Assembly (NCBI GenBank): GCA_017413105.1 | Contig: JAFPVA010000105.1 | Location: forward strand, 1-64,000 | Length of the DNA: 64,000 nucleotides | Origin: Butyrivibrio sp. | GTDB taxonomy: Bacteria; Bacillota; Clostridia; Lachnospirales; Lachnospiraceae | Reading direction: 5' to 3' | Shown here: piece by piece, positions 36,331-45,690 of the stretch | Layout of the letters: each line of letters opens with the position of its first letter | How positions within the stretch are numbered: position 1 is the stretch's first letter | Notes under the pieces: model-generated | Databases searched by the model: none | What the model was told of the DNA's origin: nothing | What the model saw: only the letters and a program-made list of their open reading frames with translations | Program-made: the position numbers and the translations under genes

Positions 36331-36400
36331 TGCAATAGCAATTTTAATATTTATGCAGATTTTTAATGAATTTTAAATATTTATGCATTTTTCTATTGCA
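36331..36400. promoter_or_regulatory. Paired repeats between argC and argG, possible arginine repressor site
   Basis: AATATTTATGCA occurs twice in direct orientation (36346-36357 and 36376-36387), 30 bases apart, about three helical turns. The pair is enclosed by inverted TGCAATAG (36331-36338) and CTATTGCA (36393-36400). AT-rich repeated sites between divergent arg genes fit ArgR/AhrC operators in general form. No argR gene is in the window, so assignment is inference. Confidence 0.45.
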
Positions 36401-36473
36401 ATTTGTGAATAATTGTTTTATATTGAAAAACGAAAAGCACGAAAACACTATTTAGAAAGTTGAGGTTATGATA

Positions 36474-37697
36474 ATGGCTAAGGAAAAAGTTATTCTTGCG
36501 TACTCCGGTGGACTTGATACTACTGCTATCATCCCATGGCTTAAGGAAAACTTCGATTATGAAGTTGTTTGCGTCTGCATCGACTGTGGACAGGAAGAAG
36601 AGCTGGATGGTCTGGATGAAAGAGCAAAGAGCTGCGGTGCAAGTAAACTCTATATTCTTGATGTTGTTGATGAGTTCTGCGATGAGTATATCGTTCCATG
36701 TGTAATGGCTCACGCTGTTTATGAGAACAAGTATCTTCTCGGAACTAGTATGGCTCGTCCTCTTATTGCCAAGAAGCTTGTTGAAATTGCCAGAAAAGAA
36801 GGCGCTGTTGCCATCTGCCATGGTGCTACCGGAAAAGGTAACGATCAGATCCGTTTCGAGCTTGGTATCAAAGCTCTTGCTCCTGACATCAAGATCATTG
36901 CTGCCTGGAGAAATGACAAGTGGACAATGGATTCCCGTGAGTCAGAGATTGAATACTGCAAAGCACACGGAATCAATCTTCCATTCTCAGCAGATTCAAG
37001 CTACAGCCGTGATCGTAACCTTTGGCATATCTCTCATGAAGGTCTTGAACTTGAGGATCCTTCTCTTGAGCCAAACTATAAGCATCTCCTGGTTCTTGGC
37101 AAGACTCCTGAGGATGCACCAGATACACCAACAACCGTTACCATGACCTTCGAGGGCGGAGTTCCCAAGTCAGTTAACGGAAAAGAAATGAAGGTATCCG
37201 ATATCATCCGCACTCTCAATAAGCTTGGCGGCGAGAACGGCATCGGTATCGTTGATATCGTTGAAAACCGTGTAGTTGGAATGAAGTCCCGCGGCGTCTA
37301 TGAGACTCCAGGCGGCACTATTCTCTACGAGGCTCACCAGCAGCTTGAGGAGTTGATTTTGGACCGCGATACCTATACAATGAAGAAAGATATGGGCAAC
37401 AAGTTTGCTGATCTAGTATATGAAGGGAAATGGTTCACTCCTCTTCGTGAGGCAGAGCAGGCATTTATCGAGTCCACACAGAAATATGTTACCGGCGAAG
37501 TTACCTTCAAGCTTTACAAGGGCAATATCATCAAGGCCGGCACAACATCTCCCTACTCTCTCTACAATGAGAGCATTGCATCCTTTAAGACCGGAGATCT
37601 GTATGATCACCACGATGCAGAGGGCTTCATAAATCTCTTTGGTCTTGCCAGCAAGGTACGCGCTATGAAGATGCAGGAAGTGAACAAGAATAAGTAA
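36474..37697 (+). CDS. argG: Argininosuccinate synthase
   Basis: Joins citrulline and aspartate using ATP. The 407-residue protein begins [16 protein letters not shown], the PP-loop of this family, and contains the class signatures [15 protein letters not shown] and [14 protein letters not shown] choose the ATG at 36474, eight bases after GAGG; the ATG two codons upstream is too close to that site. It is transcribed away from argC, and DUF1294, LytTR and DegV genes follow on the same strand. argF and argH are not in the window. Confidence 0.97.
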   Translation: MAKEKVILAYSGGLDTTAIIPWLKENFDYEVVCVCIDCGQEEELDGLDERAKSCGASKLYILDVVDEFCDEYIVPCVMAHAVYENKYLLGTSMARPLIAKKLVEIARKEGAVAICHGATGKGNDQIRFELGIKALAPDIKIIAAWRNDKWTMDSRESEIEYCKAHGINLPFSADSSYSRDRNLWHISHEGLELEDPSLEPNYKHLLVLGKTPEDAPDTPTTVTMTFEGGVPKSVNGKEMKVSDIIRTLNKLGGENGIGIVDIVENRVVGMKSRGVYETPGGTILYEAHQQLEELILDRDTYTMKKDMGNKFADLVYEGKWFTPLREAEQAFIESTQKYVTGEVTFKLYKGNIIKAGTTSPYSLYNESIASFKTGDLYDHHDAEGFINLFGLASKVRAMKMQEVNKNK

Positions 37698-37703
37698 TCA
37701 GTA

Positions 37704-37997
37704 ATGAATTCTCTGACACTTATAATTGCATATTTAACTATTATGAATTTATTTGGGTTCGTCTTAATGGGAATCGACAAGCGGAGGGCAATAAGAAATG
37801 CCTTCCGCATTCCTGAGGCGACCCTTTTTGCTATTACTATAGCAGGAGGAAGTATTGGTTCGATTTTTGGGATGCTGATTTTCAGACACAAGACCAAACA
37901 TCTGCACTTCAAGATAGGTTTTCCGATAATACTTCTTTTGCAGATTGGCCTGATAGCGTTACTAATCTGGTCACCGATTTCATTCAAATTTTTATAA
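37704..37997 (+). CDS. DUF1294 small membrane protein
   Basis: A 97-residue protein with three hydrophobic segments. NLFGFVLMGIDKRRAIRNAFRIPE and GGSIGSIFGMLIFRHKTKH are typical DUF1294 features. Function is unknown in the family. It starts 6 bases after the argG stop with no good ribosome binding site, so translation is probably coupled to argG. Confidence 0.85.
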   Translation: MNSLTLIIAYLTIMNLFGFVLMGIDKRRAIRNAFRIPEATLFAITIAGGSIGSIFGMLIFRHKTKHLHFKIGFPIILLLQIGLIALLIWSPISFKFL

Positions 37998-38045
37998 GAA
38001 TTATTTACAACAAAAAAGCTTTACTTTGTGGATTGGGGAAAAAAG

Positions 38046-38786
38046 ATGCATATCGCAGTTTGTGATGACAATATAGCTGACAGAAAGCAGACCGAGAGGC
38101 TTTTGGGGAGGCAATCGGACAGATTTTTCAAGGAATCGGGAGAAAGACTCTGGATTGATTCCTATGGGAATGTAGAGGCATTTTTACGCTATCCGCAGAT
38201 GTATGACGGTCTTTTCATTGATATGAAAAATGAAGAGCCAACAGGCTTTGAAATAGCAAAAATGCTGTTAGCTGCAGGAGTAGTAAGACCAATCGTCCTC
38301 TGTGTTTCAGATATTGACTATAGAAAACAGTATGAGGAATCAGGTCTTGATATACCTAATCTGATGTTTATCGACAAGCCTCTTAAGGTAGCTGAGCTTA
38401 CTGCCATGATGGATAAGATAAAACTGATAAAAGGAGACCCAATTCCTACTCTTGAGCTGCGCGGCAAAGATGGAACTGTCTACGCCAAGAATGACGAGAT
38501 CGTATGTATCCGAAAAAAAGGCGCTGAACTTCACATATACATGGAGGACGGCAATATCATCGTGCTTATTGAGGATATTTACAATTTTTACGACCAGTGC
38601 GCTATTTTCCCACAGCTCTGCCCTATCAATGAAAACTCAATCATCAATGTAAATCATATAAAAAAGACTTCTTTCGGCAAAGTGACTATGGACAATAACG
38701 AGGCTTTTGGAATATCCTTGACCTATAGAAATGCCATTAAACAGGCTCGAGAGATTATAAGTAACAATAATAATGGTAATAAGTAA
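38046..38786 (+). CDS. LytTR-family response regulator
   Basis: A 246-residue regulator. The receiver domain covers residues ~1-120, with acidic DDN at 7-9, phospho-acceptor Asp59 in LFIDMK, and Lys in MFIDKPLK. A LytTR DNA-binding domain follows at about 140-240 (LELRGKDGTVYAKNDEIVCI, NENSIINVNHIKK). Such regulators often control secreted or surface factors. The start at 38046 follows GGGG seven bases upstream; an in-frame ATG six codons earlier lacks a site. No partner kinase is adjacent. DegV follows after 9 bases. Confidence 0.9.
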   Translation: MHIAVCDDNIADRKQTERLLGRQSDRFFKESGERLWIDSYGNVEAFLRYPQMYDGLFIDMKNEEPTGFEIAKMLLAAGVVRPIVLCVSDIDYRKQYEESGLDIPNLMFIDKPLKVAELTAMMDKIKLIKGDPIPTLELRGKDGTVYAKNDEIVCIRKKGAELHIYMEDGNIIVLIEDIYNFYDQCAIFPQLCPINENSIINVNHIKKTSFGKVTMDNNEAFGISLTYRNAIKQAREIISNNNNGNK

Positions 38787-38795
38787 GGAGGCTAC

Positions 38796-39632
38796 ATGAG
38801 TTTTAGAATTGTCGTAGACAGTTGCTGCGATCTGCCGGACGAATACAGAAAAGACGACAGATTTCAGATTGTCCCGCTAATACTTCAGATAGATGATTAT
38901 ACAATAGTAGATGATGATACCTTTGATCAGGCTGACTATCTGGCCAAGGTTGCTGCTTCAGAGAACTGCGCAAGGACAGCCTGCCCTTCTCCGGATCTTT
39001 TTATGAAGGCTTATGCCTGTGATGCTACAGATATCTATGTAGTCACTCTGACTTCAAAGCTCAGCGGCAGCTACAACAGTGCTCTACTTGCAAAGAATCT
39101 TTATCATGAAGAACACGGAGAAAAAAATATTCATATCTTCGATTCTCTTTCCGCCTGCTGCGGAGAGGCAAATATAGCCCTAAAGATTTTCGAACTGGCT
39201 ACCTCCGGTATGTCTTTTGAAGAGATTATCCCGATTGTAGAGAAATACCGCAACGAGATGCTTACCTATTTCGTCCTTGATTCGCTGGATACCTTAAGGA
39301 AAAACGGTCGTCTTACCGGTGTGAAGGCCATAGTTGCTACAACTCTCAATATCAAGCCTGTCTGCTGCGGAGTAGAAGGTGAAATTGTTCAGAAGAGTCA
39401 GGGCATCGGCATTCGTAAGGCACTTATGAGAATGACAGAGCTTGTGGCATCAGAACTTAAAGATGCAGAGACCAAGACCCTTATGATCACCCATGTGAAC
39501 TGCTTTGAGAGAGCCTGCGTCGTTCGTGACCTGCTTCTTAAAAAGATTCCTTTCAAACATTCCATAATCGTTGATGCCGCAGGGGTTGCCACCACCTACG
39601 CAGGAGACGGTGGAATCGTTGTAACCTGCTGA
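38796..39632 (+). CDS. DegV family fatty-acid-binding protein
   Basis: A 278-residue DegV/FakB-type protein: N-terminal FRIVVDSCCDLP, the lipid-pocket segment SPDLFMKAYA, VVTLTSKLSGSYNSA (about residues 85-100) and RKNGRLTGVKAIVA. FakB proteins bind a fatty acid and present it to FakA for phosphorylation. A strong AAGGAGG site precedes the start. Fatty-acid binding is family knowledge; the role here is untested. Confidence 0.92.
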   Translation: MSFRIVVDSCCDLPDEYRKDDRFQIVPLILQIDDYTIVDDDTFDQADYLAKVAASENCARTACPSPDLFMKAYACDATDIYVVTLTSKLSGSYNSALLAKNLYHEEHGEKNIHIFDSLSACCGEANIALKIFELATSGMSFEEIIPIVEKYRNEMLTYFVLDSLDTLRKNGRLTGVKAIVATTLNIKPVCCGVEGEIVQKSQGIGIRKALMRMTELVASELKDAETKTLMITHVNCFERACVVRDLLLKKIPFKHSIIVDAAGVATTYAGDGGIVVTC

Positions 39633-39699
39633 TCATTCACAAAGAAATATAAGCAGATTTCTGATCATACAGGCTTACTATCACTTATATTGCGCATAA

Positions 39700-39733
39700 A
39701 AATGGATAACTGCAAAAGCAGCTATCCATTTTT
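39700..39733. terminator. Bidirectional terminator between degV and the LacI-type gene
   Basis: AAAAATGGATA-A-CTGC, AAAA loop, GCAG-C-TATCCATTTTT: a long stem with A-tract on one side and T-tract on the other. It lies between two converging genes. Confidence 0.9.
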
Positions 39734-39790
39734 CATTGATACTATTCATAATATTCTAAGACTAAATTGTTTTGCTAAAATCCATAAAAA

Positions 39791-40810
39791 TCAAGAAAGC
39801 TTCTTTACACTCTCGCCCTCGATCATATGCCCCTCAAGGATCATGATACCCTGACGGTAACGTTCACCACTTATCTTGCGGATCAGGTTCAGCACGGCAT
39901 TTCTTCCCATCTCGTAGGTATCTACACCGTAAGTTGTAAGTTTAATGTCACAAAGTCCCGGAAAAAGATAATTGTCATAGCCTACAACTGAAATGTCTTC
40001 CGGAACTCTGTACCCGTTCTCTTTCAGCTTTTTTATCATCATGCTGGCAGCCATATCACAGTTGCAGAAGAAAGCTGTAGGCATCTTGTCAGGAAATTTA
40101 AAGTAGTTCACGGGATCCATTACGCCATTCGGGCCTCTGTCGTCGATGATCCAATCCCCGTTGTATTTAATCCCATGCTCCATCAAGGACTTAGCATAGC
40201 CAAAATACCTGTCGGTAACAGCTCCTGAAGCCAGTCTGGTACCTACATATGCAATGTCCTTATGTCCCATGTCAAAAAGATAATTTGTAAGGCAGTAAGC
40301 TCCATTATAACTGTCTGATACTACCGCATCCTCATCACCTGTATGATTACAGAAATCAAGGAATACCATAGGAATTCCCACGGTATCCTTGATGGTCCGA
40401 AGATAGCTCTCATCCAGCCTTCCCACAACAACTACTCCGTCTACCTTACGGTCCTCAAGAAGTCTTGGGATAGTCCTTGCCGCCTCATTCTCTGCTGAGA
40501 TTACCTCAAGCATGGTAAAGCAGCCCTTATCCATTGCTATCTGCGAAACCTGCTGATGCATCCTTGTATAAAATGAACTGTACTCACTCATAAACTGCTC
40601 TGCAATAAGTACGCCTATGGTATAACTTTTGTTTGTAAAATCAGCCTTTCTGGAAACCGGAGGAACATATCCCATATCGTTGGCAAGAGCATGTATCTTC
40701 TCTCTAAGCTCCTCGCTCATGCCTTTTTGCCCTGAAAGCGCTTTGGAAACTGTAACTGTGCTAACTCCAATTCTGTCTGCAATATCTTTTAGTCTTACTG
40801 TCTTAGCCAT
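39791..40810 (-). CDS. LacI family transcriptional regulator
   Basis: A 339-residue repressor: helix-turn-helix VRLKDIADRIGVSTVTVSKA with hinge helix (residues ~4-60) and a periplasmic-binding-type effector domain (about 65-335). The effector is presumably a sugar; no transport or catabolic genes are adjacent to indicate which. A perfect palindrome (40853-40868) lies 43 bases before the start and may be its own operator. Monocistronic, converging with degV. Confidence 0.93.
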   Translation of the reverse strand: MAKTVRLKDIADRIGVSTVTVSKALSGQKGMSEELREKIHALANDMGYVPPVSRKADFTNKSYTIGVLIAEQFMSEYSSFYTRMHQQVSQIAMDKGCFTMLEVISAENEAARTIPRLLEDRKVDGVVVVGRLDESYLRTIKDTVGIPMVFLDFCNHTGDEDAVVSDSYNGAYCLTNYLFDMGHKDIAYVGTRLASGAVTDRYFGYAKSLMEHGIKYNGDWIIDDRGPNGVMDPVNYFKFPDKMPTAFFCNCDMAASMMIKKLKENGYRVPEDISVVGYDNYLFPGLCDIKLTTYGVDTYEMGRNAVLNLIRKISGERYRQGIMILEGHMIEGESVKKLS

Positions 40811-40852
40811 AGTCTGCCCCTTTTTTTAACTCGAATATATCTAGTATAAACT

Positions 40853-40868
40853 AAATTTAGCTAAATTT
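40853..40868. promoter_or_regulatory. Perfect palindrome upstream of the LacI-type gene, candidate operator
   Basis: AAATTTAGCTAAATTT, fully self-complementary, 16 bases, with a central GC step in an AT-rich setting. Size, symmetry and position fit an autoregulatory LacI-family operator, although the typical centre is CG. The divergent gene at 41024 could also be controlled by it. Confidence 0.5.
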
Positions 40869-41023
40869 GCACAAATAAATTACCCAATTGTTTTAGCAAA
40901 ACCGCCTATTGCTTTGTGTATTATGTTACATTTACCAAATTGAACAATAACTAATAGATAATAGTTATTAAATACAGTATAATGTCCATTGGATTGTCAA
41001 CTAAATCAAAAGGATAACAAAAC

Positions 41024-41524
41024 ATGATAGCACTTAAAATAAACAACAAAAAAGACTTTATGTCCAAACTTCTTGTTTCAGAATTGTTTGATGATTTTCT
41101 TGTAGAAGAAGCAAGTATAGATACCTTCGTAACCTTCAGCATAGACGGTCGAATTCACGGGGATTTTTATAAGAACGATGCGGATTATTCAGAAGATAAA
41201 ATAACATCCGATCTCTCATTTTGGTCGGAACTTCGCCAGATTTGTTTTGATCTAATCAAAGGAAAAAGGACACCTCTCGGCTTTAAATTTGTCTTCCATG
41301 CAGGAAGCAATGTCAAAAACAATATCCTGTCAGAAACAGCTTCCGGATTTACAGAAGATCAGGTTTCTCTCGGACTGACCATCAAATTTCATAACGGAGA
41401 TGTAGTCCTGACAACAGGAACAGCTTACTCATTCTTTTCACTTGATAAGACAATAGAAAAAGCCTGGGATGAATTCATCCCAAGCTTCTTGGAAAAATCA
41501 GGAATCAGTTGTGAAATCCTCTAA
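41024..41524 (+). CDS. Uncharacterised protein, DUF5721-like
   Basis: A 166-residue soluble protein with no membrane segment. It has alternating strands and helices (MIALKINNKKDFMSKLL, FDDFLVEEASIDTFVTFSIDGRI) and resembles, from memory, the DUF5721 family found in Lachnospiraceae. Function unknown. AAAGGA precedes the start. It is divergent from the LacI-type gene and converges with the HPt gene, ending 6 bases from it. Confidence 0.7.
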   Translation: MIALKINNKKDFMSKLLVSELFDDFLVEEASIDTFVTFSIDGRIHGDFYKNDADYSEDKITSDLSFWSELRQICFDLIKGKRTPLGFKFVFHAGSNVKNNILSETASGFTEDQVSLGLTIKFHNGDVVLTTGTAYSFFSLDKTIEKAWDEFIPSFLEKSGISCEIL

Positions 41525-41530
41525 CCAGAA

Positions 41531-41890
41531 TCATTGCTGATATTTCTTTAAAATAGTGATCAGCTCATCATATTTTGGCTTGATCTCATTGTACTTTACT
41601 TCATACCCTTCCATCGATCCTGCTCTAAGGATCTCAGTCAGTTCGCAAACCGGAGTTAAAAAACCTTTGAGACCAAGGTTTGCTCCTACGCCCTTCAAAG
41701 TATGCACCGCTTTAAATGCTTCAGATACATTCCCCTCTGCCAGGTATTTAGTCAGATCGTTCATGCTCTGATCATTTAAAAACTTAAACATAAACCTTGC
41801 AATGAGGTCTTCGTTGCCCATAAATCTGTCTAAGATTTCGTTCCAATCAACACCCCAGGCGATCAGTTCAGTCTTGAATCCAGCATCCAT
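41531..41890 (-). CDS. HPt (histidine phosphotransfer) domain protein
   Basis: A 119-residue stand-alone HPt protein. The phospho-accepting motif AVHTLKGVGANLGLKG (His in HTLKG) is intact, in a four-helix layout. It would relay phosphate between a hybrid kinase and a response regulator; no hybrid kinase is in the window. I start at MDAGFKTEL (41890); an in-frame ATG 12 codons upstream is possible, and neither has a strong ribosome binding site. Confidence 0.85.
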   Translation of the reverse strand: MDAGFKTELIAWGVDWNEILDRFMGNEDLIARFMFKFLNDQSMNDLTKYLAEGNVSEAFKAVHTLKGVGANLGLKGFLTPVCELTEILRAGSMEGYEVKYNEIKPKYDELITILKKYQQ

Positions 41891-41990
41891 AAGCACAAAT
41901 CCAAACCTTTCACGAAATAATATCAAAATTATAAATCATATAATGATTATATCATCTTGAGTATTTAATTCAAGAATACATCAACGGTAT

Positions 41991-43055
41991 TTATTGCATT
42001 TTAAGTTTTTCGGTCTGATCAGATGCTATAAGTGCATCTATTATCTCATCAAGATCGCCATCCATGATCTGGTCAATCTTGTACAGTGTAAGGTTTATCC
42101 TGTGATCTGTAACACGTCCCTGATGGAAATTATAAGTCCTTATCTTCTCAGAACGATCTCCGCTTCCAACCTGGCTTCGCCTTAGCTGAGCTTCACTGTC
42201 ATGCTGCTTCTGGGTCTCAAGCTCATAGAGCTTTGCTCTTAATACCTTAAGAGCCTTGGCTTTATTCTGCTGCTGGCTCTTCTCATCCTGACAGGAAATT
42301 ACGATACCGGTAGGGAAATGAGTAAGCCTGACTGCTGAATCCGTTGTATTTACGCACTGGCCACCATTTCCGGAAGCTCTGAACACATCAAACTTGCAGT
42401 CATTAAGATCAATGTCAACTTCAACGTCCTCAACCTCAGGCATAATAGCAACTGTTATTGCTGAAGTGTGGATCCTACCTCCGGATTCCGTAGCTGGAAT
42501 TCTCTGAACTCTGTGAACTCCGCTCTCGAATTTCAGCCTTGAATAAGCGCCGCTTCCCTTTATCATGAAGCTTACAGTCTTTATACCTCCTATACCAATA
42601 TCCTCAACGCTCATAGTCTCCACTTTCCAGTTCTGACGCTCAGCATATCTGGTATAAACTCTGTACATGTCAGCAGCAAAAAGAGCGGCCTCATCTCCAC
42701 CAACTCCTGCTCTAATTTCAACAATAACATTCTTGTCATCATTAGGGTCCTTGGGAAGAAGGAGTATCTTAAGCTCCTGCTCAAGCAGCGGAATCTGGTC
42801 CTTTGCATCAGAAAGCTCTTCCTTAAGCATTTCCTTCATATCAGGATCATTTTCTTCCTCAAGCAAAAGAAGACTGTCCTCAATGGTCTCCTTACACTTT
42901 TTATATCTGCTGTAGCACTCAATAAGCGGCTCAAGAGACTTCTGCTCCTTCATAAGCTTTCTAAAGCGCTCCTGGTCTGAGATTACAGCAGGATCATTAA
43001 GTTCCATGGTAATATCTTCGTATCTCCGAAGAATATCCTCAAGCTTATCAAACAT
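41991..43055 (-). CDS. prfA: Peptide chain release factor 1
   Basis: Releases finished proteins at UAA and UAG. The 354-residue protein has the catalytic GGQ in [19 protein letters not shown], the stop-codon-reading PAT in [14 protein letters not shown], and an N-terminal coiled region. PrmC, encoded upstream, methylates the GGQ glutamine. AAAGGA precedes the start. Last gene in the order rpmE-DUF1385-prmC-prfA. Confidence 0.97.
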   Translation of the reverse strand: MFDKLEDILRRYEDITMELNDPAVISDQERFRKLMKEQKSLEPLIECYSRYKKCKETIEDSLLLLEEENDPDMKEMLKEELSDAKDQIPLLEQELKILLLPKDPNDDKNVIVEIRAGVGGDEAALFAADMYRVYTRYAERQNWKVETMSVEDIGIGGIKTVSFMIKGSGAYSRLKFESGVHRVQRIPATESGGRIHTSAITVAIMPEVEDVEVDIDLNDCKFDVFRASGNGGQCVNTTDSAVRLTHFPTGIVISCQDEKSQQQNKAKALKVLRAKLYELETQKQHDSEAQLRRSQVGSGDRSEKIRTYNFHQGRVTDHRINLTLYKIDQIMDGDLDEIIDALIASDQTEKLKMQ

Positions 43056-43145
43056 ATACTATTCCTTTAAATAATACTTGCATCATGTTCTCTCGAAATC
43101 GGCAACTGGTGCAGATCTCAAAAATCCGGTTCTAGATGTCCGGCT

Positions 43146-44000
43146 TTAATAAAAACACGCCCTCACTACCCTGTCATTCCCGGCGTAATCCTTTATCACT
43201 TCAATATCGTGGTAGCACCCTGCCTTTTCAAGAAGCTCTGTCACTTCAAAAGCCTGATCATAGCCTATCTCCATGATAAGATATCCGTTAGAGAAAAGAT
43301 ATTTAGGCGCCTCATCAATTATCCTGCGATAGAAAACAAGACCATCCGCATCTCCGTCAAGAGCAAGCCTTGGCTCATAATCCCTCACCTCAGGAGCCAG
43401 AGTTTCTATCACATCACTTCTTATATAAGGAGGATTCGATACAATCAGGTCAAATTTTGAGCCATCATCATCCATCTCCGGAAAAAGATCTGTCTTTACC
43501 AAAAGAGCTCTCTCAGAAAGTGAAAGATCCTTCGCATTTTCTTTGGCAACCGAAAGTGCCTCCTCAGAAATATCGGTTCCTACCGCTGTGGTGTTATTCG
43601 AATAATTTAAAAGACTTAGCGCAATACATCCGGAACCTGTGCAAAGATCCAGAATTCTGAAACCATCTTCAAGAAAACGCATAGCTTCCTCAACCAATAC
43701 TTCTGTATCCTGCTCAGGAATGAGAACATTTTTGTTGACTGCGAAAGAAAGCCCCATAAAATCCCATTTACCGATTATATATGCCAGAGGTTCTCTCTTG
43801 CTACGTCTGTTTAAAAATTCCTCATACTCTTTTGCCTCAGACTCGGAAACCTCTCTCTCCGGATGGGCAAGAAGCGTGTTGTGGTCTGTCCCACATGCAA
43901 ATTCCAAAAGAAGCCGTGCATCGAGTTTCGCCTCTGCAATTCCGGCTTCTGTTAAAAGCTTTATTCCATTTTGATATGTATCTCTGTAATTGGCACTCAT
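43146..44000 (-). CDS. prmC: Release factor glutamine methyltransferase
   Basis: S-adenosylmethionine-dependent enzyme that methylates the glutamine of the GGQ loop in release factors. The 284-residue protein has an N-terminal helical domain, the SAM loop ILDLCTGSGCIALSLL and the catalytic NPPY in LIVSNPPYIRSD. Its substrate PrfA is encoded 90 bases downstream. Spacing to the DUF1385 gene is 14 bases. Confidence 0.95.
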   Translation of the reverse strand: MSANYRDTYQNGIKLLTEAGIAEAKLDARLLLEFACGTDHNTLLAHPEREVSESEAKEYEEFLNRRSKREPLAYIIGKWDFMGLSFAVNKNVLIPEQDTEVLVEEAMRFLEDGFRILDLCTGSGCIALSLLNYSNNTTAVGTDISEEALSVAKENAKDLSLSERALLVKTDLFPEMDDDGSKFDLIVSNPPYIRSDVIETLAPEVRDYEPRLALDGDADGLVFYRRIIDEAPKYLFSNGYLIMEIGYDQAFEVTELLEKAGCYHDIEVIKDYAGNDRVVRACFY

Positions 44001-44014
44001 TGTCTCTTACTATC

Positions 44015-44998
44015 TCAATCGTCGTTATCATCAAGCCATGTGTCATCGACTTCATAACCAAAGGAATCCTTAAGATATTCCTTCCAGTCAAATACTGCCT
44101 CAACAGACTTGATTGCAACCTCAACCATATCCTCATCGGGTTCCTTAGTTGTAAGTCTCTGGAGCCACAGGCCCGGCGCAGATATCATTTTTACCAAAAA
44201 GAAGTCCGATCTGCCTGCAAGCCTGATCAGCTCATAGGAAATACCTGAAATTACAGGGATAAGAAGAATTCTTACAAGGATACGAAGTACATAGGAGTCG
44301 ACTCTGATGAAGAAAAACAGGATTATACTTACAAACATAACAAAAAGTATAAAGCTGCTGCCACATCTCCTGTGAAGCCTTGAGCTCCTCATAACATTTT
44401 TTACCGTAAGAGGCCTTCCCTTTTCAATGCAGTTAATACACTTATGCTCAGCTCCGTGGTATTTAAACAGCCTTCTGATATCCTTCATACATGAGATCAA
44501 AAGAATGTAGAGAATAAATATTGCTATTCTAAGAGCACCTTCAATTATGGCTATCAATGAAGAATTTCTGATGTACTTGCTAAGGAGCTCAGAAAGTGCA
44601 TAGGGAAGGACCATGAAGAGACCTATCGCAAACAAAAATGAAAGCGCGGTGGTAATTACCATAAGGAAGGTATCTTCATGACCATTGGATACCGTTTCCA
44701 GCTCCTCATCAAGTTTGGTAGGCTTCTCCTTCTCTTCTTCATAAAAAGAGGATGAAAAATTGAGGGATTTAAGTCCCAGTATCAGGGAATCCACAAAAAC
44801 AAATACTCCTCTTACAAAAGGAATATTTAAAAGCTTACTGCCATAAGCTATTCCATGATATTCATCTATCTCAACTGCAATATCTCCGTCAGGCTTTCTG
44901 ACTGCAACTGCATACATATCCTTGTTGCGCATCATTACGCCTTCAAGAACAGCCTGTCCACCTATACCTGAATAATGCCTGATCTTACGCTTTCTCAT
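44015..44998 (-). CDS. DUF1385 membrane protein (YqhQ-like)
   Basis: A 327-residue membrane protein with about five helices. The family features are the N-terminal GGQAVLEGVMMRNKDMYAVAVR and KYHGAEHKCINCIEKG (about residues 177-192), with conserved His and Cys that look metal-binding. Function is unknown, though the gene is usually found between rpmE and prmC in Clostridia, as here. An acidic tail follows the last helix. Confidence 0.9.
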   Translation of the reverse strand: MRKRKIRHYSGIGGQAVLEGVMMRNKDMYAVAVRKPDGDIAVEIDEYHGIAYGSKLLNIPFVRGVFVFVDSLILGLKSLNFSSSFYEEEKEKPTKLDEELETVSNGHEDTFLMVITTALSFLFAIGLFMVLPYALSELLSKYIRNSSLIAIIEGALRIAIFILYILLISCMKDIRRLFKYHGAEHKCINCIEKGRPLTVKNVMRSSRLHRRCGSSFILFVMFVSIILFFFIRVDSYVLRILVRILLIPVISGISYELIRLAGRSDFFLVKMISAPGLWLQRLTTKEPDEDMVEVAIKSVEAVFDWKEYLKDSFGYEVDDTWLDDNDD

Positions 44999-45030
44999 TG
45001 TACTAACCCGTCCCGTTTTTTTGTATAGAA

Positions 45031-45064
45031 GAAAAAGAGGTCGAGGCTATTGCCTCAACCTCTT
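45031..45064 (-). terminator. Terminator after rpmE
   Basis: Minus strand AGAGGTTGAGGC and GCCTCGACCTCT pair around an AATA loop, followed by TTTTCTTC. It separates rpmE from DUF1385, so downstream genes rely on read-through or another promoter. Confidence 0.8.
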
Positions 45065-45079
45065 ACTTTCTTTCCTAAA

Positions 45080-45286
45080 TTACTGGTTGTTCATGCCGTA
45101 TTTCTTGTTGAACTTATCAATACGTCCACGAGCAGTTGTAGCCTTCTGCTGGCCTGTATAGAATGGATGGCACTTTGAGCAAATTTCAACGTGAATCTCG
45201 CTCTTTGTTGATCCAACTGTGAATGTGTTACCGCAGTTGCAAGTAACAGTGGCCTGATGGAATTCTGGCTGAATGTCCTGTCTCAT
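45080..45286 (-). CDS. rpmE: Ribosomal protein L31, zinc-binding form
   Basis: A 68-residue 50S subunit protein. Cys16, Cys18, Cys36 and Cys39 form the zinc site of the C+ type ([19 protein letters not shown]). GAGAGGTGAG precedes the start. C+ L31 is the zinc-replete form and is often accompanied by a C- paralogue elsewhere in a genome. Confidence 0.97.
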   Translation of the reverse strand: MRQDIQPEFHQATVTCNCGNTFTVGSTKSEIHVEICSKCHPFYTGQQKATTARGRIDKFNKKYGMNNQ

Positions 45287-45358
45287 CTCTTCTCACCTCT
45301 CTATATACAAAAAATCTTCTAATTAACTATAGTTACCGCTGTCCACAACAGCTATATA

Positions 45359-45387
45359 AATATAACACACTTATTATACATAATCAA
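45359..45387 (-). promoter_or_regulatory. Promoter of rpmE
   Basis: Minus strand TTGATT (45382-45387), 17 bases, TATATT (45359-45364), leaving a leader of about 65 bases before the rpmE start. Confidence 0.65.
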
Positions 45388-45448
45388 GTACTTTTTCATT
45401 TAATTAACAAAACAATATCACGTACGAAAAAAAGTTTATAAAAATATG

Positions 45449-45477
45449 TTGACGTTTGCCTAATATATTGGTATTCT
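45449..45477 (+). promoter_or_regulatory. Promoter of tRNA-Leu(AAG)
   Basis: TTGACG (45449-45454), 17 bases, TATTCT (45472-45477), 32 bases before the tRNA 5' end. Confidence 0.75.
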
Positions 45478-45509
45478 AGTTAAGTCGTCAGTTGATGTGA
45501 CGACGGTTC

Positions 45510-45593
45510 GCGGAAGTGTCGGAATTGGCAGACGAGCAAGACTAAGGATCTTGTGATGCTTACATCGTGTGGGTTCAAGTCCCATCTTCCGCA
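45510..45593 (+). tRNA. tRNA-Leu, anticodon AAG
   Basis: A complete class II cloverleaf: acceptor GCGGAAG pairs with CTTCCGC, anticodon stem CAAGA/TCTTG with loop CTAAGGA (anticodon AAG), a long variable arm GATG-CTTA-CATC, and a T loop TTCAAGT. The CCA end is not encoded. AAG is uncommon for bacterial leucine tRNAs, where GAG is usual. Confidence 0.93.
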
Positions 45594-45603
45594 CTGTATG
45601 ATA

Positions 45604-45645
45604 CGAAAAAGCCTCAGGCATAAAGCTTGGGGCTTTTTTCGTATA
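45604..45645 (+). terminator. Terminator after tRNA-Leu(AAG)
   Basis: ACGAAAAAAGCC and GGCTTTTTTCGT pair across a short loop, ending in a T6 run; the symmetry would allow termination on both strands. Confidence 0.85.
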
Positions 45646-45690
45646 ACCCACTGGGGATTATGAAGCAGTGTAATTGAGATTTATAAAAAA

